Source: Kurthia sibirica
Lineage (GTDB): Bacteria > Bacillota > Bacilli > Bacillales_A > Planococcaceae
Direction of reading: 5' to 3'
DNA length: 64,000 bases
Assembly: GCF_003143975.1 (NCBI RefSeq)
Contig: NZ_QFVR01000018.1
Coordinates: forward strand, 1-64,000
Part shown: piece after piece, positions 39,041 to 46,753 of the stretch
Position numbering within the stretch: position 1 is the stretch's first letter
Layout: every line of letters starts with the position of its first letter
The notes under the pieces: generated by a model
The model's database searches: none
What the model saw: the letters and a program-made list of their open reading frames with translations, nothing else
What the model was told of the DNA's origin: nothing
Position numbers and translations under genes: made by a program

Positions 39041-39056
39041 GATAATCCCTCACCTT

Positions 39057-40046
39057 TCATGAATATTTAAAATAAATAGTAATCGTCGTACCTTCATCCA
39101 CTTGCGATTCAATCTTCATATGATGATCGAGCTTCTTACAAATTTCCTGAGCCAAAAATAGACCCATTCCCGTTGATTCGCCTGTTTTACGACCATTTTC
39201 TCCAGTGAAAAAAGCTTTTGTCACACGTTTCAAATCATTAGGTGGGATACCAATTCCTTCATCACGAATTTTCAATGATACACCGTGATCGCTATTTTCT
39301 GAAGAAATATATACTTTTTTCCCTTCTTCAAATGTATATTTCACAGCATTTGTTAAAAATTGTCCAATGATAAACTGGAGCCATTTTGAATCCGTTGTTA
39401 CTTCGATCATGTCATCGATATCAATTGTTGGAAATACCCGTTTTGTAATGAATAAGCGCTTATGCTGATTGACGACACCGGTAACAATTTGTTTCAAAGA
39501 TACTTTCTCAATTTTCATATCTTCTTCAAATGTATCTAGTCGCGCATTCATCAGAACGGATTCCAAACCATGTTTTAAACGTTCTACTTCTTCTTCAACA
39601 CTTTTTTTATCGAGTGGACCCTCTTCTTGTAATAATAGCTCCATAACGGCCAATGGTGTTTTCATCTGATGAACCCACTGATTCATAAACTGTAAATGTC
39701 TATTTTGCTTAGCATATAACTCTTGCGCCTCCAACTGGTAGATACGATAGAGTTCATGCATATAAAGCTCCACTTGCATATGCTCTGGTGTTTTCGCATT
39801 ATTTTGTAATGCATCATCCATTGTTTTGGGCATCTGTATAACTTTTTGATAATAGCTTTGTCGCATAACATAACGAGATGCTAAAAATGTACAGGTTAAA
39901 ACGATTGAAATAATAATAGAATAGATTGCTGTATCTACATTGCGAAAGCCGTCTAGCCAATAGAGTAATAAAATGAAGGCGACAATAAATACTTCAAAAA
40001 GTACGAAGCCCGCATGGTCACGAGCAAATAGTTTAACGCCCTGCAT
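39057..40046 (-). CDS. BceS-type intramembrane-sensing histidine kinase
   Basis: 329 aa from the ATG at 40046, with GGAGGAGG inside the end of the regulator gene. Two membrane helices (about 13-32 and 36-58) are joined by a very short loop, so there is no extracellular sensor domain; these kinases read their ABC permease. The H-box is MNQWVHQMKTPLAV with the phospho-His, and the ATP domain has NAVKY (N-box), DEGIGIPP and GMGLFLAQEI. Confidence 0.94.
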   Translation of the reverse strand: MQGVKLFARDHAGFVLFEVFIVAFILLLYWLDGFRNVDTAIYSIIISIVLTCTFLASRYVMRQSYYQKVIQMPKTMDDALQNNAKTPEHMQVELYMHELYRIYQLEAQELYAKQNRHLQFMNQWVHQMKTPLAVMELLLQEEGPLDKKSVEEEVERLKHGLESVLMNARLDTFEEDMKIEKVSLKQIVTGVVNQHKRLFITKRVFPTIDIDDMIEVTTDSKWLQFIIGQFLTNAVKYTFEEGKKVYISSENSDHGVSLKIRDEGIGIPPNDLKRVTKAFFTGENGRKTGESTGMGLFLAQEICKKLDHHMKIESQVDEGTTITIYFKYS

Positions 40047-40047
40047 A

Positions 40048-40752
40048 TTAGGCCTCCTCCGCACTTAGTACGAAACGATAGCCTGCTCCACGGACAGTTT
40101 CAATCGTCGACTTAATATGATAATCTGCCAGTTTTTTTCGCACGCGTGTCATATTAACATTCAATGTATTTTCATCGACAAAAGCTTGGTCATCCCATAG
40201 CTCTTCCAATAATTTTTCGCGTGATACAACACGTGGTGCTTCACCCATCAATAATTCTAAAATAACACATTCTTTTTTTTGCAATGGAATTTCATCCTCT
40301 TTTGTATGCAGTTCCATACGTTCTAAAAATAAATGTAATTGACCAATTTTAATGATTCTTTCCTCTTGTTTTGCTGCATATTCACCATAGGATCTTCGTA
40401 AATGACTTTTGATTTTTGCGAGAACAATCTCATAATGGAACGGTTTTGTTATAAAGTCATCCCCACCATTTTCAAGTGCAAAAATTTGATCCATTTCTCC
40501 TGAACGGGCTGAAATATAAATAATTGGTACCGTCGTAAATTGACGGAGCTGACGGCACCAATAATAGCCATCGTAAGAAGGGAGGTTTATATCGAGCAAT
40601 ACGAGATGTGGATCGAATGCGTTGAATTCTTCAACAATTTTATCAAATGCTTCAACAGTTGCTACTTCATAATGATATTTACGTAAAGTTTGCGCTAACA
40701 TTGAAGCGATTTTTAAATCATCTTCAACGATTAAAATACGATGCTTCTCCAT
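40048..40752 (-). CDS. BceR-type OmpR/PhoB response regulator
   Basis: 234 aa. Receiver domain with the acidic pair VEDD near the N-terminus, phospho-Asp in LVLLDINLPSYDG (about 54) and Lys in ITKPF. A C-terminal winged helix (about 130-230) ends RGAGYRF. It should activate the ABC transporter genes downstream. 34 bp after lplJ with its own GGAGGG site. Confidence 0.95.
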   Translation of the reverse strand: MEKHRILIVEDDLKIASMLAQTLRKYHYEVATVEAFDKIVEEFNAFDPHLVLLDINLPSYDGYYWCRQLRQFTTVPIIYISARSGEMDQIFALENGGDDFITKPFHYEIVLAKIKSHLRRSYGEYAAKQEERIIKIGQLHLFLERMELHTKEDEIPLQKKECVILELLMGEAPRVVSREKLLEELWDDQAFVDENTLNVNMTRVRKKLADYHIKSTIETVRGAGYRFVLSAEEA

Positions 40753-40786
40753 GTTCGTCCCTCCTCTATATAATGCTTTAATTCTT

Positions 40787-41779
40787 TTAATACATTAATT
40801 GAACAAATTCGTCAGTTGTTACTCCACCAAAATATTTTGGTATATCAACTGTTTCTAAAGCTGCATGAATAGCTGACGCTTCGTAACGTACGCCCTTTAA
40901 TGCCTGTTCAACGTCTACCATATCACCGACACCAAAGAAATCACCAAAGATATGAAGATCTTCAATCAATCCTTTTTTCACTTCTAAGCGCAAATCAATC
41001 AATCCAGAAGCGAATTTTTTAGAGCGTTGCGTATTGAATTTTGGCGATTTACCATAATTCCATTCCCATGTTTGATAGCGTTCTTCAGATAATTTATGAA
41101 TCGCTTCCCAATCGGCTTCAGTTAATTCATAATATTTAATGTTTTCTTCTCCACCAAAGATTGAATGTAAGATTGCTAGGCGGAAATCTTCAATCGTAAT
41201 CGTTTTATCCTCTAAATGTTCAATAATATTCGTCACACGTGAACGTACTGACTTGATTCCCTTGGACTCCATTTTTTCTTTTTTCGGGCGTAGTGCGTTC
41301 ACAACCTCATTAATATCTGCATTAAACATTAATGTACCATGGCTAAACATTCTGCCCTTTGTCGAGAACATGGCATTACCTGATATTTTTTTACCATCGG
41401 CTAAAATATCATTACGACCTGACAACTCCGAATTGATTCCCATATTTTTCATCGCATCAACAACTGGCTGCGTAAATTTTTTAAAGTTTTGGAAATTGTC
41501 GCCCTCATCCTTCGTTAAAAAGCTGAAATTCAAGTTTCCTAAATCATGATAGACTGCGCCACCACCAGAAAGTCTACGAACTACAATAATACCATTGTTG
41601 TCTACATATTCCGTATTAATCTCTTCCACTGTATTTTGATTGCGCCCAATTATTATTGATGGTTTGTTTATGTAGAAAAGTAGTAACCCTTCTTCAACAT
41701 CTAAATTTGTTAACGCATATTCCTCAATTGCTAAATTTATTCTTGGATCTGTAATCCCTTTATTATCAATGAATAACAT
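40787..41779 (-). CDS. lplJ: Lipoate-protein ligase A
   Basis: 330 aa. Catalytic RRLSGGGAVYHDLGNLNFSF (about 70-89), lysine-bearing ADGKKISGNAMF, and the C-terminal accessory domain, as in LplJ of B. subtilis. It attaches scavenged lipoate to the E2 subunits and GcvH. Divergent from yhfH, which is also its neighbour in B. subtilis. No terminator separates it from the bceR-like gene. Confidence 0.95.
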   Translation of the reverse strand: MLFIDNKGITDPRINLAIEEYALTNLDVEEGLLLFYINKPSIIIGRNQNTVEEINTEYVDNNGIIVVRRLSGGGAVYHDLGNLNFSFLTKDEGDNFQNFKKFTQPVVDAMKNMGINSELSGRNDILADGKKISGNAMFSTKGRMFSHGTLMFNADINEVVNALRPKKEKMESKGIKSVRSRVTNIIEHLEDKTITIEDFRLAILHSIFGGEENIKYYELTEADWEAIHKLSEERYQTWEWNYGKSPKFNTQRSKKFASGLIDLRLEVKKGLIEDLHIFGDFFGVGDMVDVEQALKGVRYEASAIHAALETVDIPKYFGGVTTDEFVQLMY

Positions 41780-41841
41780 CTGTTTTCCAGCCCCTTTTCA
41801 TTACTTTCACTACTATTTTACTTTATTTTTTCACTTTTGTG

Positions 41842-41871
41842 TTGACATTTAATCTTGTGTTATAATACAAT
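41842..41871 (+). promoter_or_regulatory. Promoter of yhfH
   Basis: TTGACA (41842-41847), an 18-bp spacer, then TACAAT (41866-41871). A perfect TATAAT (41861-41866) overlaps it but is only 13 bp from that -35. Confidence 0.6.
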
Positions 41872-41921
41872 ACATATTAACAAATCAGTAATATAACAGA
41901 TTGCTTAGGAGGCGAATTCGA

Positions 41922-42047
41922 ATGTTAGAAAACGTTGTAGAATTTTTCAAGAACCTACCGGACAAAAACTGTGCTACTTGTGGTGAAAAAATCGAAGAAC
42001 AAAGCGAGTGTTATTCTAATACTTGCGACCATTGTGAATCACTTTAA
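41922..42047 (+). CDS. yhfH: YhfH-like small zinc-ribbon protein
   Basis: 41 aa. MLENVVEFFKNLPDKNC is followed by two CxxC pairs (CATC, CDHC) plus a middle Cys, a small zinc-ribbon pattern. A strong TTAGGAGG site lies 9-10 nt upstream and a good promoter precedes it. It matches my memory of B. subtilis YhfH, which lies near lplJ. Function unknown. Confidence 0.85.
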   Translation: MLENVVEFFKNLPDKNCATCGEKIEEQSECYSNTCDHCESL

Positions 42048-42192
42048 GCAAACTGTTATACAACTGGGCTAGGAATTCCCCAAAAATATTCCTAGCTACA
42101 CGCTCATTCTACATTTCTATCTGAACCATAGAATATGAGCCTATAATTAATTTGCTTACTTCTGTATTATTCGCGAAACGAAAATACACTCA

Positions 42193-42229
42193 TAAGCGCC
42201 AGACTCTGAACCAGTCTAGGCGCTTTTTT
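42193..42229 (+). terminator. Terminator downstream of yhfH
   Basis: The stem AAGCGCC-AGACT/AGTCT-A-GGCGCTT is followed by TTTTTT. It lies about 145 bp after the yhfH stop; the stretch between holds a CTAGGAAT/ATTCCTAG hairpin (42066-42098) and nothing else recognised. Confidence 0.8.
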
Positions 42230-42249
42230 CTATTGAGACAACTGAAAAT

Positions 42250-42332
42250 CAGTTTCTGTATCAAATAGTGCGGTGGCGTGATGTGATTCTGTCACATCCT
42301 GCCATTTTTTATGCGTTCATTTCATACGAAAG
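42250..42332. repeat. Diverged dispersed repeat, copy B
   Basis: Second copy of the element at 15554-15635 (shared TCAAATAGTG, GTGAT, TCACATC, GCCA and TTTTTTAT blocks). Here the hairpin arms are TGGCGTGATGTGA and TCACATCCTGCCA. It lies in a gene-free stretch between yhfH and the TetR gene (42230-42479) that holds nothing else recognised. Confidence 0.5.
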
Positions 42333-42479
42333 GGATTCTCTCGTCTACATCTACATGCATTTCGTTTTCATACGTAAATGTCACGCGCCAGCGTCTTCTA
42401 AAGAATTAAAAAACAGCATATAGAAAAAACTGACCATACTCACTTGACGACTATTTTAGCACGCACAACCCTAATAGTG

Positions 42480-42523
42480 AAAAACACGCTCTACGGTGTT
42501 AAGCCACCGAATAGCGTGTTTTT
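42480..42523 (-). terminator. Terminator overlapping the 3' end of the TetR gene
   Basis: The arms AAAAACACGCT (42480-42490) and AGCGTGTTTTT (42513-42523), with an inner GGTG/CACC, span the last codons and the TAG stop of the TetR gene. U tract on the minus strand. Confidence 0.8.
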
Positions 42524-43060
42524 AAATAGCTCTGCTATAGTAAGTTCATCCAGTTCTTCAGCATGTGTGTGAGGCCATTCTACGACGAATGCTAAATATG
42601 CTTTAAATAATAAATAGGCGACATGTTCTGAATTGCATGGTTTAATTTCATTTTTATTAATCGCAATTTCAATTTTACTTGCGATAAAAGTGATAATTTC
42701 ATGTTCAATTTTGATGAGTACATTCTCAACCTGAGGTGTGCGAAGTGCGTTTTCTTCTTCGACAAGTTTCGCATACAGTTTATGCACCTCTCTAAATTCC
42801 AATAGATTCATCAAAATTTTATGGGCATTATCCAAAAAACTTGCCGATGAATCGATCGATTGCTCTGCTTGTTTTTTCATATCACCAATCATTGTCATGA
42901 CGATTTCTTGAAATAGTATATCCTTATTTTGAAAAAATGTATAAATTGTACCTTTACCAACATTCGCCATTTTAGCTACTTGCTCCATCGTTGTCGCCTT
43001 ATAGCCAAAAAGTGTGAATGATTGATTGGCAGCTACTAATATTTCATGTCTGCGATCCAT
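42491..43060 (-). CDS. TetR/AcrR-family regulator, YhgD-like
   Basis: 189 aa. The N-terminal helix-turn-helix (about 8-52) has YKATTMEQVAKMANVGKGTIYTFFQNKDILF; the C-terminal ligand domain is poorly conserved. In B. subtilis the TetR gene yhgD follows hemEHY directly; here it lies beyond a four-gene insertion, so it may be the YhgD counterpart. Regulated genes unknown. Confidence 0.85.
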   Translation of the reverse strand: MDRRHEILVAANQSFTLFGYKATTMEQVAKMANVGKGTIYTFFQNKDILFQEIVMTMIGDMKKQAEQSIDSSASFLDNAHKILMNLLEFREVHKLYAKLVEEENALRTPQVENVLIKIEHEIITFIASKIEIAINKNEIKPCNSEHVAYLLFKAYLAFVVEWPHTHAEELDELTIAELFKNTLFGGLTP

Positions 43061-43073
43061 CCAGTCGTCCTCC

Positions 43074-43108
43074 TAAAAAAGATGACTAAAAAATAATTTT
43101 AGTCATCT
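43074..43108 (-). terminator. Terminator after the YtkA-like gene
   Basis: The perfect 12-bp stem AGATGACTAAAA/TTTTAGTCATCT (43080-43091 with 43097-43108) is followed by six U on the minus strand. It lies 14 bp upstream of the TetR start, so the palindrome could also be an operator for that regulator. Confidence 0.75.
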
Positions 43109-43153
43109 CTTCTTTAGTTTAAACTGAATAGTAGTATTTTTCAAGCTTCTACT

Positions 43154-43579
43154 TTAGTCCTTTTTTACTTTTGCCATATTCGGTTTACCAATGATGAATT
43201 TTTGCTTTGGCATCACATGTAAGCCACTTGCTTCAGTATGTGCAAAGGCATAATAAACGGCGTTATTCTTCACTTTTACGGTTGCTTCATAGACACCGTC
43301 CCCCCTATGTGTACCACTAATCATTTGACTTTTTTTTCGGTCACCAGATTGCCATACTTCAAAATCCATCATCGCCGCATCATCAATATTATTCTTTCCC
43401 TGCGTTACTTTAACTGACAATTGCAGCGTGGTTGTCGCTTTGACATTTTCAGCAGTCAAAAACACCACCTTTACTTCTTGCAAAGGCTTATTTGCATTAG
43501 CGTTTTCAGCTTTTCCACACCCTGTTGCAAACAGCATCAGCACTATCACCATACTAGAAAAAAGCCACTTTTTCATCAC
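43154..43579 (-). CDS. YtkA/FixH-like lipoprotein
   Basis: 141 aa. Lipobox LFATGC at about 16-21, then one Ig-like domain of the YtkA type (LQEVKVVFLTAENVKATTTLQLSVKV ... DGVYEATVKVKNNAVYYAFAHTEASGLH). YtkA-like domains occur in exported proteins and in FixH; some are linked to copper or redox systems, but no metal ligand set is evident here. Overlaps the kinase gene by 4 nt; last gene of the four-gene operon. Confidence 0.82.
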   Translation of the reverse strand: MMKKWLFSSMVIVLMLFATGCGKAENANANKPLQEVKVVFLTAENVKATTTLQLSVKVTQGKNNIDDAAMMDFEVWQSGDRKKSQMISGTHRGDGVYEATVKVKNNAVYYAFAHTEASGLHVMPKQKFIIGKPNMAKVKKD

Positions 43580-44970
43580 TCAATCTCCTCTACTATTGGA
43601 AAATATAATGTAATGGTCGTACCTAGATTTAGTTCACTGTCAATTGTCCAACGTCCATCATGTGCTTGAACGAGTTGCGCTACGATTGATAAGCCCAAAC
43701 CGCTACCACCATCAGCCCGACTTCTCGCCTTGTTAACACGGTAAAATCGTTCCGTTACTTTAGGCAAATCCTCTGATGGAATACCGATTCCATGATCGAC
43801 TATTTGCACCACTACCTCCTCACCGTGTATCGAACTGCTCACATCAATCACGGTGCCTTCGTCTGAGTAACGCAATGCATTTTCTAGTAGATTGATCATA
43901 ATTTGTTTCATTTTTAATTCATCTGCCATAATGACTGCTTCATCATCGAGATGCAACTGAATCGATATTTCTGCTTCAGTGGCTCTTTGGCTGAGCATAA
44001 CCACCACTTCACGTATTGTTTCTGATAGCGGTAACGGATAGAGTTTAAGTACACCTTGCGGCCCTGCTGGCCGAGATAGTTGCATCAGCTCATTCGTTAG
44101 TTTTTCCATTCTTGCCGCTTCTCGTACGATTAATGCCAACTTTTCTGGTTGCTCCTCTTCTTTAATAATACCTGACAATATCGCTTCACTATACCCTTTA
44201 ATATAACTAATTGGTGTGCGAAGTTCATGCGATACATTTTCTAAAAATTGCTTCTGACGCTGGTCTTCGTCTTCAATTGCTTGGGCCATTTCATTGAATG
44301 TTGTGGCAAGCTGACCTATTTCATCTTTCGATTTAATATCAACACGTGTAGCATACTGCCCTGCTGCCATATCCATCGCCGCAGCTTTCAATTGTTTTAA
44401 TGGCTTCAATAATAGAGCGATTGCTTTGAAAATAACAAAACCAATCAAAATGAGAAAAATAAGAGCTGCTACAATCATCATGACTACATCTTTGGAGGCT
44501 AACTCTGTAATTTTTTCCAATGGAAAATATAAATAGAGTATACCTTCTAAACGTTGTTCATCGACTAATGGAATAACGACGGAAATAACTTGACGATCAA
44601 AGCGACTTTCATAGCCTTTTTTTGCTAACACTTCACCTTTTATAAGTGATTGCCTCTCCTCTGGACCAATCAATGTATCATAGTCGATATCAAAAGGAAC
44701 GCATGCACTAAGTTCTCGTGGATTACGTACAGCAAAAACATTGCTGTTCGAATACATGTTATAGCGATCAATATCATTGACGAATCCGTCAGTAACTTTG
44801 CCCCCTTTATACATTTGCGCAAGTTTACTACCTACTTCAATCATCGAATCTTCCGTATCTTTCACATAGAGGTTTTCATATAAATAATTTGTCATACTAT
44901 ACATAAATAAGATCGTAACAGCCATTGTCGCTAAAACAAAAATCCAAATTTTTGCAGATAGCTTTGTCAT
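43576..44970 (-). CDS. Membrane sensor histidine kinase with HAMP domain
   Basis: 464 aa. Helix 1 (about 8-29), an extracellular sensor region (about 30-160), helix 2 (about 163-186), HAMP (about 187-240), H-box FLENVSHELRTPISYIKGYSEA, and an ATPase domain with NALRYS, DHGIGIPSEDL and GSGLGLSIV. It should sense an external signal and phosphorylate the adjacent regulator. Start overlaps the regulator stop by 4 nt. Signal unknown; the two lipoproteins of the operon are possible sensory partners (inference). Confidence 0.94.
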   Translation of the reverse strand: MTKLSAKIWIFVLATMAVTILFMYSMTNYLYENLYVKDTEDSMIEVGSKLAQMYKGGKVTDGFVNDIDRYNMYSNSNVFAVRNPRELSACVPFDIDYDTLIGPEERQSLIKGEVLAKKGYESRFDRQVISVVIPLVDEQRLEGILYLYFPLEKITELASKDVVMMIVAALIFLILIGFVIFKAIALLLKPLKQLKAAAMDMAAGQYATRVDIKSKDEIGQLATTFNEMAQAIEDEDQRQKQFLENVSHELRTPISYIKGYSEAILSGIIKEEEQPEKLALIVREAARMEKLTNELMQLSRPAGPQGVLKLYPLPLSETIREVVVMLSQRATEAEISIQLHLDDEAVIMADELKMKQIMINLLENALRYSDEGTVIDVSSSIHGEEVVVQIVDHGIGIPSEDLPKVTERFYRVNKARSRADGGSGLGLSIVAQLVQAHDGRWTIDSELNLGTTITLYFPIVEEIE

Positions 44971-45650
44971 TGACTCTCCTCAAAGCGATAGCCTATACCC
45001 CAAACGGTTTGAATTGTTTTACTACCATTTTTACCGAGTTTTAATCGTAATGTTTTAATATGCGTGTCAACTGTTCTCGTACCGCCTGCATAATCTAGTG
45101 ACCAAATTTTTTCAAGTAAAAGTTCCCTTGTAAAAACAATATTCGGTTGTTTCATAAAGAGATGTAAAAGGTCAAATTCTTTTAATGTTAAAGGAATTTC
45201 TTGTTGATCGACAGCAACTCTTCTCGCAACTTCATCCAGTGTTATTTTACCGCGTGTAATAATCTGTGGGGGGTGAATCCCTTCGTTTTTATGGAATCTG
45301 CGCAGTACAGCTTGAATTCTTGCTACCAGTTCTGCTGCACTAAATGGCTTGACGATATAATCATCGCCACCAATTACAAGTCCATGCACCTTGTCGTCAT
45401 TCGCATCTTTGGCTGTTAAAAAAATAATCGGTATATCAGAAGTTTGTCGTATTTTTTCACATACAGCAAAGCCATCTTCCCCCGGCATCATAACATCCAA
45501 TAAAATAAGATCAATTTGATGCTGATGTAATTTCTTATACGCCTCTTCACCAGTCGCTGCTTGTATGACTGTCATACCCTCTTGGCGCAACATAAGTGCG
45601 ATTAAATCACGCATCTCTTTTTCATCATCTACAGCTAAAACATGCATCAT
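44967..45650 (-). CDS. OmpR-family response regulator
   Basis: 227 aa. VDDEKE acidic pair, phospho-Asp in LILLDVMMPGEDG (about 52), Lys in IVKPF and a C-terminal winged helix (about 125-225, ending WGIGYRFEESQ). Partner of the following kinase. Overlaps the lipoprotein gene by 4 nt. Confidence 0.95.
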   Translation of the reverse strand: MMHVLAVDDEKEMRDLIALMLRQEGMTVIQAATGEEAYKKLHQHQIDLILLDVMMPGEDGFAVCEKIRQTSDIPIIFLTAKDANDDKVHGLVIGGDDYIVKPFSAAELVARIQAVLRRFHKNEGIHPPQIITRGKITLDEVARRVAVDQQEIPLTLKEFDLLHLFMKQPNIVFTRELLLEKIWSLDYAGGTRTVDTHIKTLRLKLGKNGSKTIQTVWGIGYRFEESQ

Positions 45651-46600
45651 TGCTCACCCTCTCTCACCAATAAATTAAATGGACCTTTTCCGACCTTTGT
45701 TTTACGTATGATCTTATGATTTTTAATCCAATACAAAGTACGATCGTCATATCCTGCAAGTACAATATGCTGTTGGAAAGCAGCGATTGTAAATGGGTTG
45801 GAGCCAATTTCTTTTTGCCAAATAATTTCATGGGCATCATTTAATTCATATAACATATTTTCACCATGACTTAAAACAAATTCACTGCCATTTGTTGATG
45901 CGAAGGCAATAGGCATCATTGGTAAATCAAGCATACCTTCGATTTTACCCGTCTTGCTATTCATACGCCTCACTTGTGAATTCGGTTTCTCTCCTGCTCC
46001 ATGTCCACCAATCCACAGTTCACCATCAACAAAATCAATACCATGTGATGACTTTGGTATGGCATATGTTTTTTCTTCCTTCAAACTGGCACTATTTAAT
46101 ACCGACATATAATTATCTTTAAAATTAATGACAAATAAATGCGTATCTTTTACATACATAGCCATCGGATAATTACCAAGTACTACTTGTTGTTTTTCTT
46201 GTCCATCGATTTGGTATGATGTTACCGTATTATTGTCGCCATTCGTTATATAAAAGTCCGTTGTTTCTTTATTATAATAAGCATTTGTAGCACCGCGTTT
46301 CACATCTATTTTCATAAGCTGTTTGCCGCTACTTAGGCGCACTAAGTCAGCATGTTCCATTTGATTGCCATAAAGCAAAATAGCATCGTCACCAATTAAA
46401 GTGGCACCCGTATAAGGTTCTTCAAGTGACCAACTTGCCAGGACATTACCTGCTGTATTGATGAAATCTATGGATGGTTGCAATATATTTACAGAAGCAA
46501 TAAAATCCTCATTTTTCGTTATTTTTTCATAACTTGTATGATCACATGCTGCCAATATACATACGCAACACAACAAGCCAACTAGGGTTATTTTTTTCAT
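45647..46600 (-). CDS. Beta-propeller lipoprotein (YncE-like)
   Basis: 317 aa. Lipobox CILAAC at about 14-19, then repeated blade-like units (GDDAILLYGNQ, VKDTHLFVINFKDNYMSVLNS, VDGELWIGGHGAGE, FAAFQQHIVLAGYDDRTLYWI), as in YncE/TolB-like beta propellers. Anchored outside the membrane. First gene of the operon with the two-component system and the YtkA-like lipoprotein. It may bind a ligand for the kinase (inference); no enzyme activity is visible. Confidence 0.75.
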   Translation of the reverse strand: MKKITLVGLLCCVCILAACDHTSYEKITKNEDFIASVNILQPSIDFINTAGNVLASWSLEEPYTGATLIGDDAILLYGNQMEHADLVRLSSGKQLMKIDVKRGATNAYYNKETTDFYITNGDNNTVTSYQIDGQEKQQVVLGNYPMAMYVKDTHLFVINFKDNYMSVLNSASLKEEKTYAIPKSSHGIDFVDGELWIGGHGAGEKPNSQVRRMNSKTGKIEGMLDLPMMPIAFASTNGSEFVLSHGENMLYELNDAHEIIWQKEIGSNPFTIAAFQQHIVLAGYDDRTLYWIKNHKIIRKTKVGKGPFNLLVREGEQ

Positions 46601-46713
46601 AGCTGCCTCCTTTATTATAGTTTAATGGGCAATTGTGAAAAAACAATGAAATCCCTTATATTGTCATTTATTTTTCATTACTATAAGTCGAATATATAGG
46701 AAACCTATGAAAA

Positions 46714-46753
46714 AAACCAATTAGGAGAAAGAAAACTCTCTCATAATTGGTTT
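46714..46753 (-). terminator. Terminator overlapping the end of hemY
   Basis: On the minus strand AAAACCAATTA from the last codons, then the TGA stop and GAGAG, pair with CTTTCTC-C-TAATTGGTTTT, followed by Us. It separates hemY from the beta-propeller operon. Confidence 0.8.

Noticed and set aside
43080-43108. Palindrome before the TetR gene as a dedicated operator
   Set aside because: The U tract and position after the YtkA-like gene make a terminator the simpler reading; an operator role is noted only as possible.
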